Assembly: GCA_028691845.1 (NCBI GenBank)
Contig: JAQUYL010000002.1
Span: 187,384 to 246,570 of the forward strand
From: Opitutaceae bacterium
Lineage (GTDB): Bacteria > Verrucomicrobiota > Verrucomicrobiia > Opitutales > Opitutaceae
Length of the DNA stretch: 59,187 nt
Reading direction: 5' to 3'
Part shown: positions 20,140 to 29,700 of the stretch, in pieces
Layout: each line of letters begins with the position of its first letter
Numbering within the stretch: the stretch's first letter is position 1
Made by a program: the position numbers and the translations under genes
The notes under the pieces: generated by a model
What the model was told of the DNA's origin: nothing
Seen by the model: only the letters and a program-made list of their open reading frames with translations
Databases searched by the model: none

Positions 20140-21122
20140 TCAGCGCGGCGGTTCGGTCAGTTCACCTTTGGGGTAGCAGCCGGGCGCGGCGATGGCCGTG
20201 GGCACGGGCCACTCGAGCGTGGTTTCACGGATTTTGCGGGCAATCACGGTCGTGTGGAGATAGGCGGGGCTCTTCTCCAGTTCCAATCCGCGCAGGGCTG
20301 GCGTATCCCATAATGGATGCACCCGTGCCGGCTCGCCATGGGCGGTCTCCACGAGTTCGAACCCCGTCATTGGATTGAAAAGACATTGCCAAGAATAGGC
20401 GGAAAAACGCCAGAAATCCCACGGTTCCTCATGGAGCGGCCAGGTCTGGTGGGTATTCACCAGGACCAGCCCCCCGGGAGCGAGGACGCGGTTGAGCTCG
20501 ATGACGACTTTCCAAGGCATCGCCAGGTGCTCGAAGACAAAAAGCGAAAATGCCGCGACGAATTTCTTCGATCCCACGAGGGTGCTCAAGCAGTGCGCAT
20601 CACCGACAAGGTCGACATTTGGCCCGGGGAGGATGTCGAGCCCGACATAACCGAGTTTGGCGGGAACAAGATTTCGGCGGGTAATGGCCGAACGCGCGCG
20701 GGGAGCCGATTTCCAGCACTTCTCCCCTGTCAAAGGACTTCAGCGCCTCCAGAAAGTGGAGCCAGGCTTTTTGACAACCATCCGTCCGCACTGGCATTTT
20801 CCCGTACGGAGGAGGTTGCGCAAACGCTCCCGTCGGCCAGACGGAGGAGGAGGGTGAAGTCGCGGCCCTGCTGGGCCTGCGGCAAAGGCACCCACTCGTC
20901 GAATCGGACATGGTGGGCATCCAGGGAAACCGCTTTGGCCACGTCCGGACTCGGCAGGCCGTAGCTCGCGAGCGGCACGGGAGTCGCGACGGTAGGAAAC
21001 AAGACCTCGACCGTCTTGATTTGCTTTCCCGGGATGAAGCACCAGCCGCGCAGCCGCATGCGATCGAAATAATTCGATCACTCGTCGACTTTCCACTGCA
21101 GCACCGCGGGTTGGTTGGTCAT
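20140..21122 (-). pseudogene. Broken methyltransferase with an N-terminal RGWC-type domain
   Basis: Reading from the ATG at 21122: MTNQPAVLQWKVDE, an in-frame TGA (21078-21080), then SNYFDRMRLRGWCFIPGKQ and a beta-rich module as in the neighbouring glycan proteins. A frame change near 20800 leads to 'WLHFLEALKSFDRGEVLEIG' (SAM motif I), and a second near 20700 to 'LGYVGLDILPGPNVDLVGDA', 'FSLFVFEHLAMPWKVVIELNRVLAPGGLVLVNTHQTW', which is a class I (Methyltransf_11-like) domain. The final 197 codons are open. With one nonsense and two frameshifts it should not give a full protein. Its layout mirrors the intact gene at 25678-26757. Confidence 0.7.
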
Positions 21123-21322
21123 GATCGGATTGTAGGAGGGCGAAGCAGACGAGGTGAGACCGAGGATAGTGAAAATAGACTGCAGCGGGCTTGGTAAGTG
21201 AAAATATTTTCGACGTCGGCGCAGGCGGCGATGGAAATATAAATTGGATGCTGGTTAGAAATGAATTCTACGCCGAAGCGGAAACGCGCGCCGGCCCGCC
21301 GAGTTTCCGGCAGCCGGCGGAG

Positions 21323-22540
21323 TCAGTGCCGGCTGCGACCGTTGGAACGGATTGTCCAGCCTTCCGGCAATGTCGGAATGGTGAAGGGTTTCCCTTCTCG
21401 CACGGGTTGCAACTCGGACGCCCAGGGACGAAGCGGACGGGGAGGTTCGACAAAACGCGAATAGCCCATGCCGACAGCAAATAGGAGCAGGCTGGCCGGC
21501 AGCCAACGCCAGCGTGGGCGGGCCAGCGTTGCTTCCCAAATGAGCAGCCATAACACCAGCACATGGGGAAGGTAAAAATACCGATCGCCGTTGTCCGCCG
21601 ACGTGATGACGTTCGGTTCCTTGACGAATTTGACCGCCACCGCTAGCGCCAGCGCGGTCCAGGCCATGCCGAGGCAGGCACGCTCGTAGCGCAGAGGCCC
21701 GCGGCGCAGGCAGAGGAGAGCAAAGCCGACCGTCGCCAGCCCGCCCAGCGCACTCCACGTCCAGTAGACGGTGGCGGGCGGCAGCGTGAATCCCGCGACC
21801 AACGTGGCCCACAGGCGATAGGACATGACGGATGCGAGCTGCACGGGGGACGGATCCGCGCCATTGATGGGAGTCCGTCCGGCGATGAGATTGAGCGATT
21901 GCACCGACGCCGCCCCGGCGACCAGTATGAACAATAGCCAACTGTCGATCGTGCGCCGGTAGACGGCGCGAAAAGCAAAGACCGGCAGCAAAAAAATGCT
22001 GAAGGGACCGGTGAGTCCCAATAGCACAGCGCCGAGCCAATCAGCCAAGCGTTGGCCCGTCGTGGTCGCATCTTGCGCCAGGGCGAGTAGGAGCAGCCCC
22101 AGCGCCAGCGGCCATTGGATGTTGGTGATGTTGGTGAATACTTCGCCGGTGTGAGGCACCAGCCCCAAGGCCATGCCCAGCGCCCATTTTGCGGGCAACT
22201 GGAGACGCGGCGAGAAAAGCGCGACTATCACCGCGAGGTGGCTGAACAGCGCGCCGGTGAAATACAGCGCCGGGGCCCAGGCAGGATCGAAGTGACCGCT
22301 GACCCAGGCGAGCAGGCGCGGCGCAAGATGGAGATAGCCGCCGTATTCGCGCGTCAACGCCGCGGCGCCGTAGTGATAGTTGTCGGCCCAGAAAACAACG
22401 CCGTCCTCCGCATAGAACTGCGGATGCAGCGCCGCCGAGGGACGGCGCAGTAAGAACAACGCTGCCATCGCCGCAACTGTCAGCGCCGCGGTGCGCCACG
22501 TGACGCGAGCAGAGACGTTCTCGGCTGTGGAGTGGCTCAT
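21323..22540 (-). CDS. Polytopic membrane protein, GT-C-like candidate
   Basis: 405 residues with about 10 hydrophobic helices. An early extracytoplasmic loop 'HPQFYAEDGVVFWADNYHYG' has the acidic pair (E-D) often found in the first loop of GT-C lipid-phosphosugar glycosyltransferases, and the last region ends in a short soluble tail. I do not recognise a named family. The start ATG overlaps the stop of the upstream glycosyltransferase gene (ATGA at 22537-22540), so the two are translationally coupled. Transfer of a sugar from a polyprenyl phosphate, or glycan export, is plausible from context only. Confidence 0.65.
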   Translation of the reverse strand: MSHSTAENVSARVTWRTAALTVAAMAALFLLRRPSAALHPQFYAEDGVVFWADNYHYGAAALTREYGGYLHLAPRLLAWVSGHFDPAWAPALYFTGALFSHLAVIVALFSPRLQLPAKWALGMALGLVPHTGEVFTNITNIQWPLALGLLLLALAQDATTTGQRLADWLGAVLLGLTGPFSIFLLPVFAFRAVYRRTIDSWLLFILVAGAASVQSLNLIAGRTPINGADPSPVQLASVMSYRLWATLVAGFTLPPATVYWTWSALGGLATVGFALLCLRRGPLRYERACLGMAWTALALAVAVKFVKEPNVITSADNGDRYFYLPHVLVLWLLIWEATLARPRWRWLPASLLLFAVGMGYSRFVEPPRPLRPWASELQPVREGKPFTIPTLPEGWTIRSNGRSRH

Positions 22541-23022
22541 GACGCGGGGAGAGCGGACGATGATTGTTCCCGCGGCGGATACGCCAGCGCGAAACCCGCC
22601 ATGTCGAGCGACAGGTTGGGATTGTACGCCGGGTCGCGGTCGAGCAGCGGCCCCCAGTGGCGGCGCATGTATTCGATTTCGCGGACGAACCGCGGCAAAT
22701 GCGAGAAGTCGTAGCTGCGGTCGGCGTCGCCCATCACGACAAAGCGACCGCGCGCCGCGGCGATACCGCCCCGCAGCGCGTTGCCGTAGCCGCGAGCGGC
22801 CACCGGGATCACCCGGGCGCCGGCGGCTTGCGCGATGGACTGCGAGCCGTCGGTACTGCCGTTGTCGGCGATCACCACCTCGCCGCGGATGCCGGCTTGG
22901 GCCATTGCGGCCAAGGCTTCCTGGATGCAGGCCGCAAGTGTTCGCGCCTCGTTGAGGCAGGGCATCACGACCGAAAGCTCAAGGGGGGCGTCGATGCCTG
23001 TGGGAGGGGAGAGCGTATGCAT
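22537..23022 (-). CDS. Truncated, apparently chimeric family 2 glycosyltransferase
   Basis: 161 residues. The first ~112 are a good GT-A N-terminus: 'LSVVMPCLNEARTLAACI', 'VIADNGSTDGS', 'ARGYGNALRGGIAAARGRFVVMGDADRSYDFSHLP', close to dolichol-phosphate-mannose-synthase-like enzymes, which normally run over 300 residues with further GT and membrane parts. At about residue 113 it jumps to 'IEYMRRHWGPLLDRDPAYNPNLSLDMAGFALAYPPR', which resembles the extreme C-terminus of the giant glycosyltransferase encoded at 26754-30677. The acceptor half is missing, so activity is doubtful. It is coupled to the next gene by ATGA. Confidence 0.72.
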   Translation of the reverse strand: MHTLSPPTGIDAPLELSVVMPCLNEARTLAACIQEALAAMAQAGIRGEVVIADNGSTDGSQSIAQAAGARVIPVAARGYGNALRGGIAAARGRFVVMGDADRSYDFSHLPRFVREIEYMRRHWGPLLDRDPAYNPNLSLDMAGFALAYPPREQSSSALPAS

Positions 23023-23164
23023 TTATTCAAAAATCGATGGCTGCCGAAGATTTCTTGCCGAGCTCCATGTATGGCGAAGGATCGGATGAAAGGTTAAGGC
23101 TAAAACGACGAGGTGCGGCGGCCGGACGACGGAGAATCCCGGAGCCGGAAGCAGGCAGAGGCGA

Positions 23165-25531
23165 TCACGGCTGACGGTTGACCGGCGGGAAGCGGAGACC
23201 GGTGACATACGACCAATCCCAGCGGTTGTCCTCCTTCGGACCGGCCCCGAAGCGCAGCCGGAGCTTGGTCGGGGGAGCGGAGGGCAGCGCCACTTGGAAC
23301 GATTGTGGCGGTCGGTCGGCCGCCTGCTTGACGGGATCGAGGTAACGGCGCAAGAGCGTCTGCGTATGGCCGTCGGCCCAGATGGCCTCAAGGAGGAGTT
23401 CGATGCCGTCGGTCTGCCCGCCGTGGTCATAGGATCCGTCGCGCAGGCCGAACGTTCCCGCGAAGGCGGTGGCGTCCTCCGGCACGGCCAAGGTCATTTC
23501 ACTCGGCGCATGCAAAAGCATGGCCTTGCTTGGGCCGATCGTGAAGATTTCCAGCGGGGCCAGGGAGACGACGGTGTCGGGCGCGCGGTCGACGATGCCG
23601 GCCTCGAGCAGGCTGGCGAACGGCGCATCCGTTTGGAGCGGTAACTCTGGCAGAGCGTAGAGGCGGACATCGGCACGACTCCAGAATTTCTCCTGTCCCG
23701 GTGGAGCACGAAAATGAAGGGAACGCAGCCAAGTGCGGCTGCGGCCGCGCAAAAAAGCCGCGAAATCGGAAGGTGTCGCTAACAGGGGTGCCAAGAGGAA
23801 GCCTTCTTCCGCCACTCGGGGCAGCATACGCCAGTTCGTTTGCACGCCGCGGTCGTCCGTGACGGTCATGTTGAGCAGAGGTGGCTTGTAGAGCAGGGCG
23901 CGGAGCCGCCCGAGCGTAGTCAGCCGGCACGTGGCCTGCAGCCACACGGCCTGATCGCGTACCGGTGGCAAAGTGAGCTCTTCTCCCAGCGCGAGGCTTT
24001 GCGCGAGCAGCGGCTTGCGGGCCAGGCGCTGCGTCGGCAGCGGACGGCGTTTTTGCAGGAGCAGATAGTCGCCCTCCTCAAGCACGGGCGCATAGCTGCG
24101 GGGGAGTTCGACTAATAGAGTGGCGTCATCGGTCGAAGGGTAGCGGCCATCGATGCTTTGGAAATTGCAGAGCAGATAATCCGGGGCTCCCTCCGATTGG
24201 TAGAAGCCCAGGTTTTTGGCCATCAGTCGCGGCGTGTAAGCGCTGTAACTCTGGAAGACCGGCCGAGGGGTGTAGCACAACCCATTAAGAAGCGCCGCGC
24301 CTTGGTCGTAGTTGTAGACGTCGATGGTGGAGCGGCCGACCGTGCGTTGGACGTCAGGCAGGGCGGCGGCCGCGCGCGCGGATTGACGTGCCTGCTCCCA
24401 TTCCGCGGGCCACCGGGACAAACGGAGCAGGCTGCGGCTGTTGCTGCCGAGGCGCGACCACGCGATTTCCGGGCAATTTCGCAGTAGGGAGGAATCAGCC
24501 AATCCCATGCCGAGGAGACAGAGCACGGGCGCCAACTCGAACCAATGCCATTTTTTCGAGGGGAAGAACAGGGGGGGCAGCGCGAGCGCGAGCAGCAGCG
24601 TGTAGAGGAAGAATCCGTGCACATGGCCGTCGGCGCGCGTAAAGCCGTGCTTCCAGACAACGAACCAGGCCGCGGCGAGGAAGACCGTTGCAGCGATGGC
24701 AAACGGCCGGTCCTCATGGGATCGGTGCAGCTGCCAGAGAAACAGCCCGCACCACGCCAACAACCCGACGCCGCACCAGAATACCTGCGGGGTTTCGTCG
24801 ACGCCCATGGCGTTCGCGTAGCCGGCGGCGATCTCGAGGCTGCGGCGCAGGTAGGGCACGAGGTTGTCGGGATTCTGGCCGGCGAGCAGCCAAAAGCCGA
24901 GCAGCGCCGCGGCGTACCCGGCGATGAGGAAGGCGGCCGGACGCAGTTCGCGCCGGGCGATCCGCAGGGCGGCGGCGGTGAACACGCCCGCGGCGGAAAG
25001 GACGAAGTAAGTGAACTTGAATTCGGCGAGAAAGGCACAGGCGATAATCCACCCGGCAAGCTGCCAAGAGGGTGTTTCGCGCCGGAGCAAGGCAGCCACG
25101 ACGACGAGTGTGAGGGAAACCAGATATGCAGTATCGAGAAACACCCAGTTAAACAGCGCGAGCGCTGCGACAAAGACGAGTTGCCGCCAGACGGGCAGAC
25201 GGTGAGTGAGGGCGACGAATGCCGCCGCCAGCACTAGGTGACCGCAAACCTCCCATAGCAAACGAGCCGTCGCCCCCGTCGCTCCGAGATGAAACTGGCT
25301 GCAGAGGAAGCCCCACGGTCCCCATGTGAAGATTACCTCGCGACCGAATTGCCAGCCTTGCGCGTGGGCTTGGATCAGCACTTCCTGCCACGAGGGGTCC
25401 AGCCATGTCTCAGGCGGGAGGGGGTATTGGACGAGAGAAATCCAGAGGACGAGCGTAAGGAAGGAAGAGAAATACAGACGGGGGGAGCGCCACCATGCGG
25501 CGGGAGACGGGGCGCTGGCAGGCGGAGTCAT
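23165..25531 (-). CDS. Large membrane protein with extracytoplasmic C-terminal region
   Basis: 788 residues from the ATG at 25531 (a TTG at 25573 would add 14). About 10-11 hydrophobic helices occupy residues 15-360; the remaining ~400 residues are soluble and beta-rich, ending in 'LRLRFGAGPKEDNRWDWSYVTGLRFPPVN'. I do not recognise a named family; similar architecture occurs in membrane proteins of polysaccharide loci, with a GT-C-like N-terminus followed by a carbohydrate-binding-like domain. The first 135 codons are duplicated in the pseudogene at 18946-19927. It follows the methyltransferase gene by about 147 bp on the same strand. Confidence 0.65.
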   Translation of the reverse strand: MTPPASAPSPAAWWRSPRLYFSSFLTLVLWISLVQYPLPPETWLDPSWQEVLIQAHAQGWQFGREVIFTWGPWGFLCSQFHLGATGATARLLWEVCGHLVLAAAFVALTHRLPVWRQLVFVAALALFNWVFLDTAYLVSLTLVVVAALLRRETPSWQLAGWIIACAFLAEFKFTYFVLSAAGVFTAAALRIARRELRPAAFLIAGYAAALLGFWLLAGQNPDNLVPYLRRSLEIAAGYANAMGVDETPQVFWCGVGLLAWCGLFLWQLHRSHEDRPFAIAATVFLAAAWFVVWKHGFTRADGHVHGFFLYTLLLALALPPLFFPSKKWHWFELAPVLCLLGMGLADSSLLRNCPEIAWSRLGSNSRSLLRLSRWPAEWEQARQSARAAAALPDVQRTVGRSTIDVYNYDQGAALLNGLCYTPRPVFQSYSAYTPRLMAKNLGFYQSEGAPDYLLCNFQSIDGRYPSTDDATLLVELPRSYAPVLEEGDYLLLQKRRPLPTQRLARKPLLAQSLALGEELTLPPVRDQAVWLQATCRLTTLGRLRALLYKPPLLNMTVTDDRGVQTNWRMLPRVAEEGFLLAPLLATPSDFAAFLRGRSRTWLRSLHFRAPPGQEKFWSRADVRLYALPELPLQTDAPFASLLEAGIVDRAPDTVVSLAPLEIFTIGPSKAMLLHAPSEMTLAVPEDATAFAGTFGLRDGSYDHGGQTDGIELLLEAIWADGHTQTLLRRYLDPVKQAADRPPQSFQVALPSAPPTKLRLRFGAGPKEDNRWDWSYVTGLRFPPVNRQP

Positions 25532-25583
25532 GGTGGATAGCGAGATTAGCCGTTTGGCGAAGCGGAGTGGCAAGGCTATTCAG
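25187..25583. repeat. Direct repeat copy B (partner 19543-19938)
   Basis: About 397 bp, same orientation as copy A and nearly identical. This copy lies in the intact gene and is probably the donor. The two are about 5.6 kb apart and could recombine, deleting or duplicating the three loci in between. Confidence 0.8.
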
Positions 25584-25677
25584 CAGGGCGCTGCCGGGGG
25601 AGGAGCATCTTGCAATGGACGAATGACAGTCAGCGCGTCCGCTGGCGCCATCGGAGCAGGGGATGCGTCAGTCGTCG

Positions 25678-26757
25678 TCAGCGTTTTACCGCCAGGACGG
25701 AGGTGACGCAGGCCAGCTCGAGGTTTTTCGCCGCGGGCAGCTCGCGGACAAAGGGCCGGTGAAGATAGGAGTTGGGGTGGCCGAGCAGATCGGCGACGCG
25801 CATGTTGGCGAATTCCTCCCGGGTTGCGGCGGGCAGGCCGGCAAGGTAGCTGTTAAGAAACCAGGAGAGCCCCCAGATCGGCAGGCCGTAATCGGGCACG
25901 CCGGCGCGCTGGATCTCACAACTGTCCTGAAACAGGCTGACGAGACCTTGCGAGGTCATGTTGTAGTAGTGGGAGGGGTAGCCGTGGTAGGGCTGCAGGA
26001 AAGGCACGTCGGCATGGATCAGGCCGCCCGGCTTCGTGACGCGAACCATCTCCCGCGCCGCGACGAAGGGGTCCTTGAGATGTTCCAGGACCGCGCAGGA
26101 GATGAGGGCGTCGAAGGTTGCGTCCCGGAACGGCAGCTGTTCGTTGACCGCCAGCACGTCGGTGCTGGGATAGGGCACCACCTCGAGGTTGATGACGTTG
26201 GGGAAACAGCGGGGTCGGTTGCCGGCACCGCAGTCGAGGATCAATCCGTCGCGGAAACGCTCGATGAGCTCGCAGGGCACGCCGTAATATTCGAAACCGG
26301 AGACGTTTTCGGTGGAGGTGACGCGAAACTTGTCCCGGAGCCCGGCGGTGAGGAAGTTGAAATTGAAAGGAGTTTCGGTACAGGGCAGGTCGGACCGCAG
26401 GTGGGGTCGGATCCGTTGGAGCCGCTGGATCTTGTCGGGAGGCGGTTCGAGTCGGGGCAGGGTCCGCGCCCAGGATTCGGTCCGGTCGGCCAGTTCGCAG
26501 GTGAGGCGCAAGGTGTCGCCCTGCAGGCAGGCGAAGCCGGCATGGCCGGAGAAACCGGTGATGTGCGGATAATCCGGATGGGCGGCGCGGACATCGGGCC
26601 GCTCTCCGAAACCGAGGTCGATGCCTTCAACCCGCACGGCCCGGATCGGCGTGGAACTCGCGACCCAGCCTTGGATGTAGAACGGTTCCCCCAGCGGATA
26701 GGCCGTGGGGGCATCGAGATGAATCAGAAAGGACGGCACGGGGAATGCGGTGGTCAC
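25678..26757 (-). CDS. SAM-dependent methyltransferase with N-terminal QGW-type accessory domain
   Basis: 359 residues. The N-terminus (about 8-100) has 'FLIHLDAPTAYPLGEPFYIQGWV' and 'PIRAVRVEGI', resembling the RGWC-type module of the neighbouring glycosyltransferases. From about residue 165 there is a class I methyltransferase: 'GLILDCGAGNRP' (motif I), 'VINLEVVPYPSTDVLAVNEQLPF', 'FDALISCAVLEHLKDPFVAAREMVRVTKPGGLIHADVPF'. It probably methylates a glycan or its precursor. The GTG start overlaps the stop of the giant glycosyltransferase gene (GTGA at 26754-26757), so co-translation is expected. An intact counterpart of the pseudogene at 20140-21122. Confidence 0.8.
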   Translation of the reverse strand: MTTAFPVPSFLIHLDAPTAYPLGEPFYIQGWVASSTPIRAVRVEGIDLGFGERPDVRAAHPDYPHITGFSGHAGFACLQGDTLRLTCELADRTESWARTLPRLEPPPDKIQRLQRIRPHLRSDLPCTETPFNFNFLTAGLRDKFRVTSTENVSGFEYYGVPCELIERFRDGLILDCGAGNRPRCFPNVINLEVVPYPSTDVLAVNEQLPFRDATFDALISCAVLEHLKDPFVAAREMVRVTKPGGLIHADVPFLQPYHGYPSHYYNMTSQGLVSLFQDSCEIQRAGVPDYGLPIWGLSWFLNSYLAGLPAATREEFANMRVADLLGHPNSYLHRPFVRELPAAKNLELACVTSVLAVKR

Positions 26758-29700
26758 GTCAGCTTTCGCTTAAGCGGGGCCTCGACCAGCGGCGGCACGC
26801 GGGGCGGATAGGCCAAGGCGAAGTCCTCCGAGTCGAGCGAGAGGTTGGGGTTGTATGCCGGGTCGTTGAGGAGGCGGTCGCCCCACCGGGACTTGATGGC
26901 CTCGATTTCCTTCTGAAAACGAAGGATCTTCTCGGGCGTGTCCTCCGCGCCGCGGCTGGCGGATTCGTGGTGCAGCAGCGCGGCGAACGGCGTGTAGAGG
27001 TTGCGGTAGCCGCGCGCCTCGACCTTGAGGCAGAAATCTACGTCGTTGAAGGCCACCGCCAGCTCCGTCTCCTCGAAACCGCCGGCCTCCTCGAACACGC
27101 TCCGGCGGATGGCGAGGCAGGCGGCGGTGACGGCCGAGAGGTTCTGCACGACATGCGGCCGGAATTGCGGCGTGCCAGGCTCCTCGTGGGAAAAATGCTT
27201 GAAGGCGTGGCCGGCCACCCCGCCGAGGCCGGTGATCACGCCGGCGTGCTGCAGGCGCATGTCGGGGTAATGCAGGCGTGCCCCCACGGCCCCGATCCCG
27301 GGCCGCAGCGCGTGGCTGACAAGCTCGTCGAGCCAGTGGGGCTCCATCACCTCGATGTCGTTGTTGAGGAAGCAGAGCACCTCGCCGCGGGCTTGGCGCG
27401 CGGCGAAATTGTTCAGCGCGGAAAAATTGAACGGCGCGTCGTAGTCGATCAGGCGCACGTCGCCGCGCCGGGCCATCTCGGCAAACAGCGCCAGTGCTGC
27501 GGGGTCGTCGGAGCGATTATTGACGAGGAGAATCTCCCGCGGCTCGTAGTTGGTGCGGGCCAGGATCGAAGCCACGCAGGTGCGAACCAGCGCGGCGGCG
27601 TTACGGGTGGGGATGATGATCGAAACCAGCGGTCGCACTTGTGGCAGCGGATACGTGATCCGCCAGTGTCCGCCCACCGTGGTCTGCAGGCTGACGGCGA
27701 GTCCGCGGCGCTCGAAATGCTCGCGCAGGGCGCGTTGCGCCGCCTCGGTGGTATAGTCCTTTTCGCCGAGATGCAGCGCAGTCGAGCCCTCAGCGGCGCG
27801 CCAGTGGTAGAGGACGCGCGGAATGTGCCGGATCGCCGCGGCCGGGAGACGCTCGGTCAGACGCAGGAACAGATCCCAGTCCTGGCTGCCCTCGAATCCC
27901 GGGCGCAGGCCGCCGGCGGCGCGCAACGTGGCGGTGCGGATCACGCTCAGGTGGCAGAGGTAGTTCTGGCTGGCGAGCAGATCGGGGTTCCAGTCGGGCT
28001 TGAAATGCGGGTCGAAACGGCCGCCGTGCTCGTCGATTTTGTCCTCGTCGGTGTAGATGATTTCCGCTTCGGGATGGGCGGCGACCTCGGCGGCGACGCA
28101 GTACAGGGCATGCGGGGCCAGCTCGTCGTCGTGGTCGAACAGCGCGGTGAAGTCGCCGGTGGCCAGTTCGAGCGCAGAGTTGGTGGCGGCGCAAATGTGG
28201 CCGTTCTTCTCGCGGAACACCACCTTGATGCGGGCGTCGGCCTGGGCGTGCTTCTCGAGCAGCGGACGGACATGCGGTGCCGTCGAAGCGTCGTCGGCGA
28301 TGCACAGCTCCCAGTGATCGTAAACCTGGTCGCGGACGGATTCGATGGCGCGATCGAGCCACTGCTCCGCCGGATTGTAGACCGGCATCAGAACCGACAG
28401 GAGGGGCCGGTGGGGCAGCGTAGCGGCGCGGACCCTTAGCAAGGCGAGCTGCCAGGGTGCCAGGGTGTCAAAGGTTTCCACCCAGTGGACGTAGGTGCCG
28501 CGAGCCGCGGCGGCCTGATCACCTTGCAACGGTTGCTCCAGGAAGCGATGCCATGCGCCGTGCTCGTCGCAGACTTCAAGGATCAGGCGCGTGTCGGTTT
28601 CCCGCAGGGCGGCCTCGATCTTGAATCCGCTCGACACGGCTCTTGGCCAGTCCGGCTTTACCGCGGCGAGATCGGGCCGGGCCGTGCCATAGGTTCCCGG
28701 GTAAGTGCGCTCGCCGAGCCGGGCGCGGATGGCCGTGATGGCGGAGATCTCCTCGCAGAAGCACCAACCGCGTACGGTCACTTCGCCGCTGCGGCTGAAC
28801 CAGCTCCGCGGGGCGTCGAGATGGAAATGAAAATGAAGGCGGGGCGCGGGCACCGATGCGGGAGCCGCTGACGCCGGCGGCGGTGCGACGCGGTGTCGGT
28901 CGAGGGTGGCCCGGCGCAGCGCGCGCAGCGGGGCGGTGGCCTGCCAGGAGAACGACTGCTCCATCCGGCGAATCTTGTCCTCGCGCTGCCGCAAGCGGCT
29001 CTCGAGCTGGTCGGCCCGTTGCCGCTGCGTCGCCGCCGCATCGCGCGCGGCCCGGATTTCCTGAGCCGCTTGGCCGCCGACCCGCTGCAATTCGCCTTCG
29101 AGCTGCCGGAGCGATTCCTCCAGCAGCGCGATGTGGGCGCGCTGGGTGCGGTCTTGGCGCTGTGCGTCCTGCTGGGCTTGCGCATACTCGTGTCGTAGCG
29201 CGGCCATCTCCGCCTCCAGCTGCGGGAGGCGCGGGTTGCGTACGAGGCCGGCCAGATGCGGCCAGAGGCGGCGCCAGACCGGATCGACCTCGGTGAGGGC
29301 GGCTCCAAGCGCGGCGGCGGCGCTGGCCGGTTCGGCATGGCGGCGGGCATGGCTGCCGGCGGCGAGCCGGTAATCGAAGAGCGCCGCCGGCACAGCCTCG
29401 AGCTGCCGACCGCGGCGCACCAATTCCAAGAGAAACTGCCAGTCCTCGCTGGCGGCGCGGTTCGCCTCGGGGAAGCTGCCGAGGGCGAGAAATACGTCGC
29501 GGCGGACAATGAAGTTCGTGTCGCCCAGCACATTTTCGATCAGTCCGAGATCGAGGCACGGACCGAGCGGCGCAAAGACATAGCCCGGCTCGTCCCGCTG
29601 GGGATCGTCGGGATTGCGGAAGGTCTGGAACGCGCACGAAACCGCGTCGGCGCCGCAGGCCGCCATGGCGCGGGCCAGCGTGGCCAGCATCCCGGGGCGA

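Noticed and set aside
18946..25583. Insertion-sequence activity as cause of the duplication
   Set aside because: No transposase frame, terminal inverted repeats or target-site duplication were found at the repeat borders.
26745..28439. 564-codon open frame on the + strand
   Set aside because: Antisense to the giant glycosyltransferase, which has clear GT2 motifs; a typical high-G+C shadow.
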